DNA from: Rikenellaceae bacterium
GTDB taxonomy: Bacteria; Bacteroidota; Bacteroidia; Bacteroidales; Rikenellaceae
Assembly: GCA_020860245.1 (NCBI GenBank)
Contig: JAJBUQ010000020.1
Span: forward strand, 1-52,043
Direction: 5' to 3'
Length of the DNA stretch: 52,043 nt
Position numbers and translations under genes: made by a program. Each line of letters begins with the position of its first letter. The first letter of the stretch is position 1. The notes beneath the pieces are model-generated. The model did not search any database. It saw only the letters and a list, made by a program, of their open reading frames with translations, and was not told the origin of the DNA. Below, piece by piece: positions 1-7,051 of the stretch.

Positions 1-260
1 CTACAAGGAGTTTCAACAAATTAAAATTCAGAAACGTTATAGTCATTGTTTACAAACGGACAAAAATAATTTATGAAATAAATTACAAAAGGAGATTCAG
101 AATGGCTTTTGTGTAAAAATATATGATTATTAACAGAGTAAATTACTTTGTATTGACCGCTGCTTCATTACCAGGAGTTAAGTCACTGTTTTAATCGCTT
201 ACACCTTAATTTTGGAGATTCAATAAAAATAAATAATTCGTAACACCAAGGAAATTTAAC
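1..260. other. Host left flank without a recognisable gene
   Basis: A/T-rich sequence with no open frame longer than a few dozen codons on either strand and no recognisable RNA gene. A GGAGATTCA word occurs twice (near 92 and 214), with a related GGAGTTTCA near position 7, but I can assign no function to it. The stretch lies downstream, in the minus direction, of the split tRNA-Met and its terminator, so it is chromosomal sequence outside the prophage. Confidence 0.5.
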
Positions 261-294
261 AAAAAAAGAGTCGCAAGCATCCCCTGCAACTCTC
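261..294 (-). terminator. Rho-independent terminator of the original host tRNA-Met gene
   Basis: On the minus strand AGAGTTGCA (293-285) pairs with TGCGACTCT (275-267), nine pairs with one T-G wobble, followed at once by a run of seven T (267-261). It lies about 20 bases downstream of the 3' half of the split tRNA-Met. It therefore looks like the natural end of that transcription unit and supports reading the left edge as ordinary host sequence. Confidence 0.75.
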
Positions 295-313
295 TAATTT
301 TCAGCATATTGAG

Positions 314-355
314 TACCGCGAGGGAGACTTGAACTCCCGACCTCAGGATTATGAA
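314..355 (-). pseudogene. 3' half of a split host tRNA-Met(CAU)
   Basis: The minus strand reads the anticodon loop TTCATAA, then the 3' anticodon strand TCCTG, variable loop AGGTC, a T arm GGGAG-TTCAAGT-CTCCC, the 3' acceptor strand TCGCGGT and discriminator A. The 5' strands it needs (CAGGA and GCCGCGA) are not next to it. They are 38 kb away at 38525-38487, where both pair perfectly apart from one terminal G-U. The gene was cut inside its anticodon loop by the prophage. No CCA is encoded. Confidence 0.9.
349..355. other. attL core (7 bp, tRNA anticodon loop)
   Basis: TTATGAA on the plus strand (TTCATAA on the minus strand) is the only sequence shared across the crossover with the right junction at 38487-38493; the bases on either side differ. 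It is exactly the seven-base anticodon loop of tRNA-Met. Tyrosine recombinases commonly use a 7-bp overlap of this kind. Inference from the tRNA reconstruction, not from an empty-site comparison. Confidence 0.85.
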
Positions 356-491
356 ACAATATGCAATTAGATTGCAATAGTTTGATAATCACCACTATAT
401 AAAACGTAATACCTAAATACAAATAAACAGTACGTCAACATCGGAAAAAGGGCGCTTAAAAACGCCCCTTTCGATTACAAATATATGAATA
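356..491. other. Prophage left end, non-coding
   Basis: About 136 bases between attL and the end of the tail fibre gene. It holds an inverted repeat TGCAAT-TAG-ATTGCA (362-376), close enough to the crossover to be an integrase or Xis arm site, and the terminator at 445-473. No gene is visible. Confidence 0.5.
445..473 (-). terminator. Terminator at the end of the leftward late operon
   Basis: On the minus strand AAAGGGGCG pairs with CGCCCTTT around an 8-base loop (nine pairs including one G-U), and the T-run continues on the 3' side. It follows the stop codon of the tail fibre gene by about 20 bases and is the last element before the prophage edge. It should stop late transcription from running into the host. 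Confidence 0.75.
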
Positions 492-2711
492 TTATTTAAA
501 CAGTGTATCCCGAAGATGTCGGGCGATCATTAACCCCGATTGCATAGTAGGATGTAATGTATCGTAGAACGTCCCTTTTTCTTCTATTTGTTCGGGACTA
601 CCAAATAACGGTATAAGGTTTACGAAGCCTACATTAACTTCTTTCGCTAATTGGTACTGGCTAACCGCCTGGCGGCTCATATCGCGCCCTTTCGCGTTGG
701 AAGGCATTATTAAGGCCAGATCGACGAACTGATTAACGGCCCGTACGTTTGATATAACGGTTTTAAGATTTTCGTACACGCTGGTAGTAGCGTTCGGGCC
801 GTCGTTAGTTCCTAACAGAATAGTAAGACTGTCTAAGCCTAACGACGCTAACCCCTGCTGCCATACGGGTGTATCTACGATAACAAAACTTCGGGTTGTA
901 CTTCCCTTATTACCTAACTTATGTATCCGTACACCTGGGTTTGTACGTTGCATATCAACGCCGAATAACATAACGCTACCCGCCGTAACGTCAAATCTTA
1001 GGGTATGGGTACTATCCGAAACGTCCAGGCTAATTATATTGTGGCCCGTCGAATATTCGGCGGCGTTAACTGATACGGCCGCGCCGCCGTCTAACGTATA
1101 AGTAAATGTACCAGCGCCAGCGCCGCCGTAAAAATGGATAACTAACCTATTGTGTGGCTTTTTGATATTTAAGTTAAGCCACGCCCCCGTTTTAAACGTT
1201 GCGTCGGCCGCGTCAACCCACCTACAGCCGTCTACCTGGTCGCGATAGTCTATATTAGTGGTTATGCCGTCGGGCTGTAACCTTGCTATACGTGTGTCGT
1301 CGGCGTCGTCGGGGTCTACGCTTTGCATTTTAGCGTCGCCGCTACCAATATGAGATATATTAAAGGAATAAAAACCGCCGCCAGCATCGCCGTATTGTTC
1401 GCGAAGCGATTTAGCCAACGGTGTAACATACTTAGTATGTGTAGCTGTGTGTTGTGTCCAGCTATCGCCCAAAAGACCTATAATACACTGCGTATTATCG
1501 CCGTATAACACCCTGGCCGTTTTACTAAGGTAGTTAGCCATTATGTTATTAATATCTTCTGTAGGGTTTTCGGGGTCTTTACTCTCTAACGTTTTTACAC
1601 GCTGGTCTATATCTTCGGTTTTTGCTACTAACGTTAAGGCGGGGTCTATTAAGCGTAAATCGCGGATATAAAAAGTACCCGCGGCCGCTACATAAAACAT
1701 TAACCGCATATCGCCGTAAGTATTACCGAAAGTAATTTCTATAATCTTTTCTTCGAAATCGGTATTGTACATAATGTTTTGGTTATTCCCGTCGGTATTT
1801 AATGTAACGTTACTCGCTACATCACCCCGAATATAAAATCTAAGTAATAAAGTAGTTCCCCTGTATGAAGGGTCTACCTTATTTATCGCCCAAAAAGCGG
1901 GGTTAGACGAAGTACCTAAACTCTTTAAGTTAACTTTAAATATATTGTCTGTCTTTTCTACCCAGTTATCGGGATCGGCCGCAAAACGAATATCGAAATT
2001 ACCCGCGCCTATACCTTTACCCCCGCTATCTGTTATTAGTTCACTATCGCCGTTAAGGGTAAGAATATCGCCGCTATATTCGCCGATACTGGCTATTTCA
2101 CGTTTTAAAGTATTTACTTCCTGTATAATTCCGTCTTCGGAAACGAGATACAAAGTAATATCCCTTATGTCGAACTGTATGGATATGGAAGAATTAACGA
2201 TATAAAACATTAAACGATTATCGGGGTAAGTCTCATTAAAAGTAACGTTTAAAGTATACTGCTTCCATTCCGAAGTCAGCGTTACCGATTGTTCGGGGCC
2301 GCCTGTATTAACCATTAAAACGGGTGAAGTCAACCCGTCGGTACGCCTGGCGTAAAATGATAATACCATAGGTTCGTTAAGGTATGTATTATCCAGCCAG
2401 TTTAAAGCCCAGAAAGCGGAATTGTTACCAGACGAAGCGGCTAACGACACGTTAAAGCTATTGTCTAAATTCTTAACGACTAAATTTAGCGGGTCATTAG
2501 GATAACGAAGCGTAAAAATACCCGCCCCTATTCCTTTACCGTCGGTGTCCGTAACTAAAAGCGTGTCGGCGTTTAAACGGCTGTCTTCGGGTATAATATT
2601 AGTGCCTAACGTCTTTTCTATAAATTGCCTGTTTAACAGATCATTATTATAGACTATATCGGACGATTCCCGACCCGTCATACCTTCGGTTATTTTTTGT
2701 AAGTCGTTCAT
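492..2711 (-). CDS. Tail fibre / receptor-binding protein with tandem beta modules and SGNH esterase
   Basis: 739 residues. Two related modules of about 130 residues (about 56-190 and 227-354) each start with GKGIGAG and end with an RLMFY...IRD pattern; a third copy is in the tail protein at 13456-15507. A short heptad-like stretch (362-378) follows. The C-terminal part is an SGNH/GDSL hydrolase: block I GDS (Ser417), GTND (634-637) and the D-x-x-H pair (Asp717, His720), interrupted by a beta-rich insert of about 90 residues (500-590). Members of this superfamily remove O-acetyl or other ester groups, so the likely role is trimming capsule or surface polysaccharide during adsorption. Last gene of the late operon, where tail fibres usually sit. 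Catalytic fold is sure; the substrate is inferred. Confidence 0.85.
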   Translation of the reverse strand: MNDLQKITEGMTGRESSDIVYNNDLLNRQFIEKTLGTNIIPEDSRLNADTLLVTDTDGKGIGAGIFTLRYPNDPLNLVVKNLDNSFNVSLAASSGNNSAFWALNWLDNTYLNEPMVLSFYARRTDGLTSPVLMVNTGGPEQSVTLTSEWKQYTLNVTFNETYPDNRLMFYIVNSSISIQFDIRDITLYLVSEDGIIQEVNTLKREIASIGEYSGDILTLNGDSELITDSGGKGIGAGNFDIRFAADPDNWVEKTDNIFKVNLKSLGTSSNPAFWAINKVDPSYRGTTLLLRFYIRGDVASNVTLNTDGNNQNIMYNTDFEEKIIEITFGNTYGDMRLMFYVAAAGTFYIRDLRLIDPALTLVAKTEDIDQRVKTLESKDPENPTEDINNIMANYLSKTARVLYGDNTQCIIGLLGDSWTQHTATHTKYVTPLAKSLREQYGDAGGGFYSFNISHIGSGDAKMQSVDPDDADDTRIARLQPDGITTNIDYRDQVDGCRWVDAADATFKTGAWLNLNIKKPHNRLVIHFYGGAGAGTFTYTLDGGAAVSVNAAEYSTGHNIISLDVSDSTHTLRFDVTAGSVMLFGVDMQRTNPGVRIHKLGNKGSTTRSFVIVDTPVWQQGLASLGLDSLTILLGTNDGPNATTSVYENLKTVISNVRAVNQFVDLALIMPSNAKGRDMSRQAVSQYQLAKEVNVGFVNLIPLFGSPEQIEEKGTFYDTLHPTMQSGLMIARHLRDTLFK

Positions 2712-2723
2712 TATATTAAGTTT

Positions 2724-3293
2724 TTAAAAATTCCATATACCGTTATCATACCAGAAGCCCGTATTATTCCAGAAGCCCGTATCTAACACCCATACGCGGG
2801 AATTAACGTTTACTATGTATAGCGCCGCTTCCTGTAGCGTTACTTCATTTCTGAATATAAAGTAGTCTTCGCCTAAGTTTTCGGTACGTGTGATCTTTAT
2901 TTGATACACACCCGCCGTGCCCTGGGTAAAGTCTATATCGGCTATGTCGCTACTGCTAACCAGCCGCCAGTTAGCCGAACTAAATAGGGATACCGTTTGT
3001 ACGGGGATGGTCGGTTCTAAGATTATACGGTTAAGCGATAACCTTATAAAGCCGATAGGACAATAAACCGCGTCGTACGATACCGTCGGGTTTCCTGTAA
3101 CTATTTCCTGGTGGCTGAAATACCCCTGTACTTCGTATTTAGTAGTATCGGGATTAGTATACCCGACCAGTAGTAAAATAGCCTGTTTACGACCGCTTTT
3201 ACTACATAGCTTACCTTCGACGTCTAAAGGGTGGCCGCCTGGCTTAGACACCTTATACGCTATTGTCGCCTGTTTATATCCTGAATTAGCCAT
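2724..3293 (-). CDS. Unknown late protein with a possible BACON/Ig-like stretch
   Basis: I prefer the ATG at 3293 (MANSGYKQ), one base after the stop of the preceding gene, over an in-frame ATG 15 bases upstream that lies inside that gene. About 189 residues, no signal peptide and no membrane segment. Residues near 110-165 (NWRLVSSS through EAALYIVN) alternate like the beta strands of BACON domains, but this resemblance is weak. The C-terminus is aromatic-rich (GFWNNTGFWYDNGIWNF). Between an unknown gene and the tail fibre, it is likely a virion or fibre-associated protein. I do not recognise the family. Confidence 0.6.
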   Translation of the reverse strand: MANSGYKQATIAYKVSKPGGHPLDVEGKLCSKSGRKQAILLLVGYTNPDTTKYEVQGYFSHQEIVTGNPTVSYDAVYCPIGFIRLSLNRIILEPTIPVQTVSLFSSANWRLVSSSDIADIDFTQGTAGVYQIKITRTENLGEDYFIFRNEVTLQEAALYIVNVNSRVWVLDTGFWNNTGFWYDNGIWNF

Positions 3294-3294
3294 A

Positions 3295-3834
3295 TTATTT
3301 AATTTCACAATAAGCCCCGTAGTCGAAGTCGGGTATAAATTCGACGTTAACGATATTTTGGGTTACGGCTTCTTCTGTAGCTTCAAACAAAGGGTATATA
3401 GAAGTCGCGGTTATCGTTACCAGCGACCCTATGCCTTCGGCCGTTTGGTTAGCATACGTAACCGTCGCGCCAGCTTCATAGGCAAAAGCAAAATACCGCC
3501 CGTTCTTAGCATGAAACAGGACGATATACCGCCTTTTAGTAGCCAGGTGTAACGTTGCTTCCAGTTCAGCCGAAAGATCGCCTATAAACGTTTCTAACGT
3601 ATGGGTATAGATACCGTTTTGCAGGGACGAAGTATACTTAGCTGTGTCGGGGCTATCCACTTCTACGAAGTCGCCAGACCGAAGTACGGCCATAACCAAA
3701 CAATTATTATACAGGTCGTCGCCGTCGAACTTAAAGCCGTCGAAGTCGTCGAAGTCCAGCAATCGGATAAGGTCTATACCTTCTACCCGATAACCGCAAG
3801 GGGGCTTTATATTTTGTATCCTACAATTTCCCAT
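3295..3834 (-). CDS. Unknown late protein
   Basis: 179 residues, soluble, with a D/F-rich segment near residue 28 (DFDDFDGFKFDGDD) and an otherwise beta-like composition. The start at 3834 is supported by the shared 12-base leader element placed 3 bases upstream. A terminator-like hairpin separates it from the upstream gene, so it may be controlled separately. The next gene starts one base after its stop. Position between tail or capsid genes and the fibre suggests a structural role; nothing in the sequence gives a function. Confidence 0.6.
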   Translation of the reverse strand: MGNCRIQNIKPPCGYRVEGIDLIRLLDFDDFDGFKFDGDDLYNNCLVMAVLRSGDFVEVDSPDTAKYTSSLQNGIYTHTLETFIGDLSAELEATLHLATKRRYIVLFHAKNGRYFAFAYEAGATVTYANQTAEGIGSLVTITATSIYPLFEATEEAVTQNIVNVEFIPDFDYGAYCEIK

Positions 3835-3866
3835 ACACTAAAGACGAAAAACGCGGTATTCGTCAA
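3835..3866 (-). promoter_or_regulatory. Conserved phage leader element, copy 1
   Basis: The 12-base word TTTCGTCTTTAG (coding strand, 3849-3838) lies 3 bases before the ATG at 3834, as in four other prophage genes. Upstream GACGAA (3864-3859) can pair with TTCGTC to form a hairpin. It overlaps a stronger terminator-like stem (3852-3877). Confidence 0.65.
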
Positions 3867-3877
3867 AAAATACCGCG
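3847..3877 (-). terminator. Terminator or attenuator before the gene at 3295-3834
   Basis: On the minus strand CGCGGTATT (3877-3869) pairs perfectly with AATACCGCG (3860-3852) and is followed by five T. It ends the transcript of the 3909-4481 gene. The T-run is also the start of the conserved leader word, so this stem and the leader hairpin cannot form at the same time. Confidence 0.65.
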
Positions 3878-3908
3878 CCTTCGGAAAGAATAGCAAGAAA
3901 TGGAATAA

Positions 3909-4481
3909 TTACGGTGTAACTGTTTCCTGGTAGATAGGGGTAATTACCGTCGGGTTTAAAACCAGTTGGCCGATCTCTTTGGACGTACCTTGTAGTATTA
4001 CCGTCCAGCCCGTCGCGTCGGCTTCGGCCGCGCCGCTGTTATAGTCAAAACCACCAGCGGGGGCGCTAAGACCACCCGTACGGCCCAGTACGATAATTCG
4101 GCCCGCGTTGTCGATCACCACGGCGATAAACCTACCTAAGCTAAGGGCGTCGCCTTCGTTAAGTACGTCTATATCGTATTGGTTAAGTACGGCGTTTACT
4201 GTATGCTGGCGATACTTACCGCCGTTACCACCCGCTAAGAGCGCGTCGGTAAAGGATATAGTATTATTTTCGCCAGTAACTTCGTAGAAAAATTCGCCCG
4301 TAGGCAAATGGATAGACGATATATAACCGTCGGCGTCATACTGGTAAGCGATCGCGTTAGCTGTAGCGGCGTCGCCTTCTACGGGTGTGTAGAAGTTAGC
4401 CAGGTAGACAGCCCGCGCGCCCGCTATCGCGTATTCACACGCTTTGTTATCCAGACTTTTAGTTAATTTACAACCTGCCAT
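3909..4481 (-). CDS. Possible tail tube (major tail) protein
   Basis: 190 residues, no signal or membrane segment, Gly/Ala/Thr-rich and beta-like, starting MAGCKLTKSL. It is the first gene after the capsid gene and has its own upstream and downstream terminators, as highly expressed virion genes often do. Size and position fit a tail tube or capsid accessory protein. I see no diagnostic motif, so this is a positional inference; a capsid-decorating protein is the main alternative. Confidence 0.5.
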   Translation of the reverse strand: MAGCKLTKSLDNKACEYAIAGARAVYLANFYTPVEGDAATANAIAYQYDADGYISSIHLPTGEFFYEVTGENNTISFTDALLAGGNGGKYRQHTVNAVLNQYDIDVLNEGDALSLGRFIAVVIDNAGRIIVLGRTGGLSAPAGGFDYNSGAAEADATGWTVILQGTSKEIGQLVLNPTVITPIYQETVTP

Positions 4482-4503
4482 ATTTGAATATTTTTTAATC
4501 CTT

Positions 4504-4537
4504 AAAAAAGAAGGGGGCGGCGTTTGAGTACCACCCC
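4504..4537 (-). terminator. Terminator after the major capsid gene
   Basis: On the minus strand GGGGTGG (4537-4531) pairs with CCGCCCC (4520-4514), with one T-G wobble and a 10-base loop, then CTTC and six T. It starts about 10 bases after the capsid stop codon and could limit read-through from the capsid gene into the downstream genes. Confidence 0.75.
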
Positions 4538-4548
4538 GTTATGATCGC

Positions 4549-5835
4549 TTACGGCGTTACCGTGTCTACGTCTTCGTTACGCTGGTTAAGCGTTACGGTT
4601 ACATTTCGGTCTTCGTCGGGAAGGCTTACGATAATCTGGCCTACGCGCGGACGCATAGCCCCCGTATTGTCGGCCGCTACTACAGTAACGGGCGTAGTGT
4701 CCTTACCGTTTGCGCTTGTTGCCGACCCTTTGGTTACTGTGAAGCCAGTAGGCGCGGTACTTAGCGTAGGTTCTACGCCTGTATTGGTAACGACGTTAAA
4801 GGTTTTACTTTCGCCAGCGGCGCGGAATACCAACGAATTAGGCGCAACGGCTAACCCGTCGTCCTGGGCCGGCCTGTCTGTACTAATAGCCGTAGACATA
4901 ATTACCATTTCGTCTTCAAACGGAATAACAAAGCCCAGGCGTAGACGGCCTTTGATAAATACTTTGTCTTCGTTCGGTTTCGGGAAGTTGCCTAATTCTA
5001 CTTCGTCCAGGTCGCTAAGAAGGTCGGTTAACAGATAAGCGTTACGACTATCGTAACCGATCAGCGTATTATTGTCGATACCTTTAGCGGGTACGAACTC
5101 CATACCCAGGTAGTAAAGGCGCGGGTTACGTTTGTCGGCGTCGTCCACCGTCCACGAAGCGGCTATTACCTGATTATTCTTATCGGCCAAAGCGGCGCGA
5201 ATAAGACGACGGGTATTGTAGCTACCCATTACGTAAAGCGTTCCAGCATCTTCGGACTGTAACACTTCTTCGGGTATCGCGTTATAGACTGCTTCTACTT
5301 TATCCAGTACGTTCGCCTTTGTCAGTACCGCGCCCGCCAACTGGATAGATACGGCGCTACTAAGTAGAGTTTTAACCATACCGTTAAACTGGTTCGGGTC
5401 TACGCTTTCGTCGCCGCCTACTACCATTTCTTCGATCTCGTTTGAAAGACCGATAGCGATAAGCGCCAACGTTGCGGCTTCAAGTTCGGGCGGTAAACTT
5501 TCGTTTTTAGCCCCTGGCGACAACTGGTAAAGTGTACGTTTGTTTTCCAGCTCGTCTATACATTGTTCCAGGTTAATTTTATAGGTCTTAACGCTGGCTT
5601 TCTTTTCAGAAAGTTTAATGATCTGGTTAGGCGTCCACGCGCAATCTTTGCCGTCGATCTGCAAAATTTTGTTTTCCAGGTCGATCTGGCTTAACAGTTC
5701 GTCGCCTTTGACACCAGTAAGGACGCGAATGTAACCGCCCTGTATCAGCCGACCCCCGAACATCGCACGGGTAAACCATTCGGGGTTTTCCTTCGCGTTA
5801 TAAGAAAGGCCGTTTATATTATACATATTTGCCAT
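4549..5835 (-). CDS. Major capsid protein with C-terminal BACON/Ig-like domain
   Basis: 428 residues. Residues 1 to about 325 have the length and pattern of HK97-fold major capsid proteins of Bacteroidetes siphoviruses (NPEWFTRAMFGGRL near the N-terminus). It directly follows the XkdF-type protease, the usual partner. Residues 328-420 look like a BACON or Ig-like domain: AVAPNSLVFRAAGESKTFNV opening, then alternating strands ending VTVTLNQR. In capsids such domains sit on the outer surface and can bind glycans. The capsid call rests on resemblance and context; the C-terminal domain call is a pattern match I consider strong. Confidence 0.85.
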   Translation of the reverse strand: MANMYNINGLSYNAKENPEWFTRAMFGGRLIQGGYIRVLTGVKGDELLSQIDLENKILQIDGKDCAWTPNQIIKLSEKKASVKTYKINLEQCIDELENKRTLYQLSPGAKNESLPPELEAATLALIAIGLSNEIEEMVVGGDESVDPNQFNGMVKTLLSSAVSIQLAGAVLTKANVLDKVEAVYNAIPEEVLQSEDAGTLYVMGSYNTRRLIRAALADKNNQVIAASWTVDDADKRNPRLYYLGMEFVPAKGIDNNTLIGYDSRNAYLLTDLLSDLDEVELGNFPKPNEDKVFIKGRLRLGFVIPFEDEMVIMSTAISTDRPAQDDGLAVAPNSLVFRAAGESKTFNVVTNTGVEPTLSTAPTGFTVTKGSATSANGKDTTPVTVVAADNTGAMRPRVGQIIVSLPDEDRNVTVTLNQRNEDVDTVTP

Positions 5836-5859
5836 TGTATCAATACTTTTAAAAGGTTA

Positions 5860-7020
5860 TTACTTTTTGTTCTTTTTCGCGTCCTGGCGTTCCCGACGGC
5901 TGGCGATTACGGCGGCCATTTTTTCGGTGTACGTCATTTCTTCGGGCTTTTTACCGCCTTTACCGCCGCCGTCTACGTCGGGGGTGGCTTTTCCTGTACT
6001 GGGTTGTTTTTCCAGTTCGGCGATTTGCGCTTTCAGTTTCGCGATTTCGGTCGCGTTCGGGTTTTGGCTTTTCAAAAAAGCCTTAGCGCGCCGTTTCGCC
6101 ATTGCTACGTCAGCTTCGGCGGGTTCGGCCCCGTCGGCTTCGGGCTGGGTGATAACCAACATACCGCTATCGTCTACGACGATTACGTTACCGTCAGCTA
6201 AGGCGTGTTCGCCCGCTGGCATTTGTTCGCCACCTTCCAGGGTACAAAAGCCGTCTTCGTCTACCCAGACTTCGCCGCCTTCGCCCAGTTCAAAAATCAG
6301 ATAGGGCGTACCGCTGTCGGTTTCGTCTTTCTTTGCTTCTTCGGCTACACCTTCGGCGGCCGCTTCGCTTTCACCTTCCAGGAAAGCGGCTACAGATCGG
6401 AAAAAGGCGGGGATACCCTTACCTTTGTTCTTTGCCGCGGCTTGTTCTTTAGCAAGCTGGGCGGCTGTCTTTGGATTTTTTTTCATTTGAACACTATTAA
6501 AATTAAATATACCTTCTAAGGAAAAGCCCTTTACGTTTCCCGTAAGAACTTCGGTACGCCAGTACGCGGGGTTTTCGATCTTATAAGAAGCGACTAACGT
6601 ACCTACGGGAAGTTCGCCCAGCCCTAACGCTACGGACTTATCGCGTTTAGAATCTTTAACTATCCATAATTCGGCTAAATAATTGCCCTTTAGCGGTTTT
6701 TCGTGCTGGTGGGTAGTAGTTGTTAAGGCTACGCCCGTACGCATCATTTTAAGGGCTATGCGTTCGATTTCGGCGGCCGTGAATTTTAGGTAATATTCTC
6801 CTAACTGGACGTCGTTTCTGTATATAAGTTGATCGGGAATTAAGACAACCCCCGTTAATAGCTGTTTATGTTTGTCGATTGACAGTTTAACGGGGCGTTG
6901 CCTTTGAAGTGCTACAAAATTGCTTTCGTTCGCGGGTAATTCCACGAACGACATAGCGAAAATTCCTGTATTATCAGTCCCTTTTACTTTAGCTTCGTAT
7001 ATGGGTATCTTTTTCTTCAT
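5860..7020 (-). CDS. XkdF-type prohead protease fused to scaffold
   Basis: 386 residues. The N-terminal half (to about 180) matches the XkdF-like phage serine protease family: a histidine-rich TTTHQHEKPL, the PVGTLVASYKI strand and GFSLEG with the candidate nucleophile Ser. The second half is low-complexity, charged and Ala/Glu/Lys-rich with a helical stretch (IAKLKAQIAELEKQ), typical of a scaffolding domain that is cleaved out during maturation. A small beta motif (PAGEHALADGNVIVVDD) sits in between. Directly upstream of the capsid gene in transcription order. Starts 3 bases after the shared leader word. Confidence 0.8.
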   Translation of the reverse strand: MKKKIPIYEAKVKGTDNTGIFAMSFVELPANESNFVALQRQRPVKLSIDKHKQLLTGVVLIPDQLIYRNDVQLGEYYLKFTAAEIERIALKMMRTGVALTTTTHQHEKPLKGNYLAELWIVKDSKRDKSVALGLGELPVGTLVASYKIENPAYWRTEVLTGNVKGFSLEGIFNFNSVQMKKNPKTAAQLAKEQAAAKNKGKGIPAFFRSVAAFLEGESEAAAEGVAEEAKKDETDSGTPYLIFELGEGGEVWVDEDGFCTLEGGEQMPAGEHALADGNVIVVDDSGMLVITQPEADGAEPAEADVAMAKRRAKAFLKSQNPNATEIAKLKAQIAELEKQPSTGKATPDVDGGGKGGKKPEEMTYTEKMAAVIASRRERQDAKKNKK

Positions 7021-7048
7021 ACCCTAAAGACGAAATTTTGAAAAATCG
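7021..7048 (-). promoter_or_regulatory. Conserved phage leader element, copy 2
   Basis: TTTCGTCTTTAG (7035-7024) lies 3 bases before the protease start codon. The upstream sequence (AAGTCGA) can pair imperfectly with TCGTCTT. The whole gap from the tape measure stop codon is only 31 bases, so any promoter must fit inside it. Confidence 0.65.
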
Positions 7049-7051
7049 ACT

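Noticed and set aside
1-260. Small gene or RNA in the left flank
   Set aside because: No open frame of useful length, no promoter motif at a sensible place and no structured RNA pattern seen.
4541-5038. Plus-strand frame opposite the capsid gene
   Set aside because: Antisense shadow; Ser/Arg-rich with no domain pattern, and the capsid frame covers it fully.
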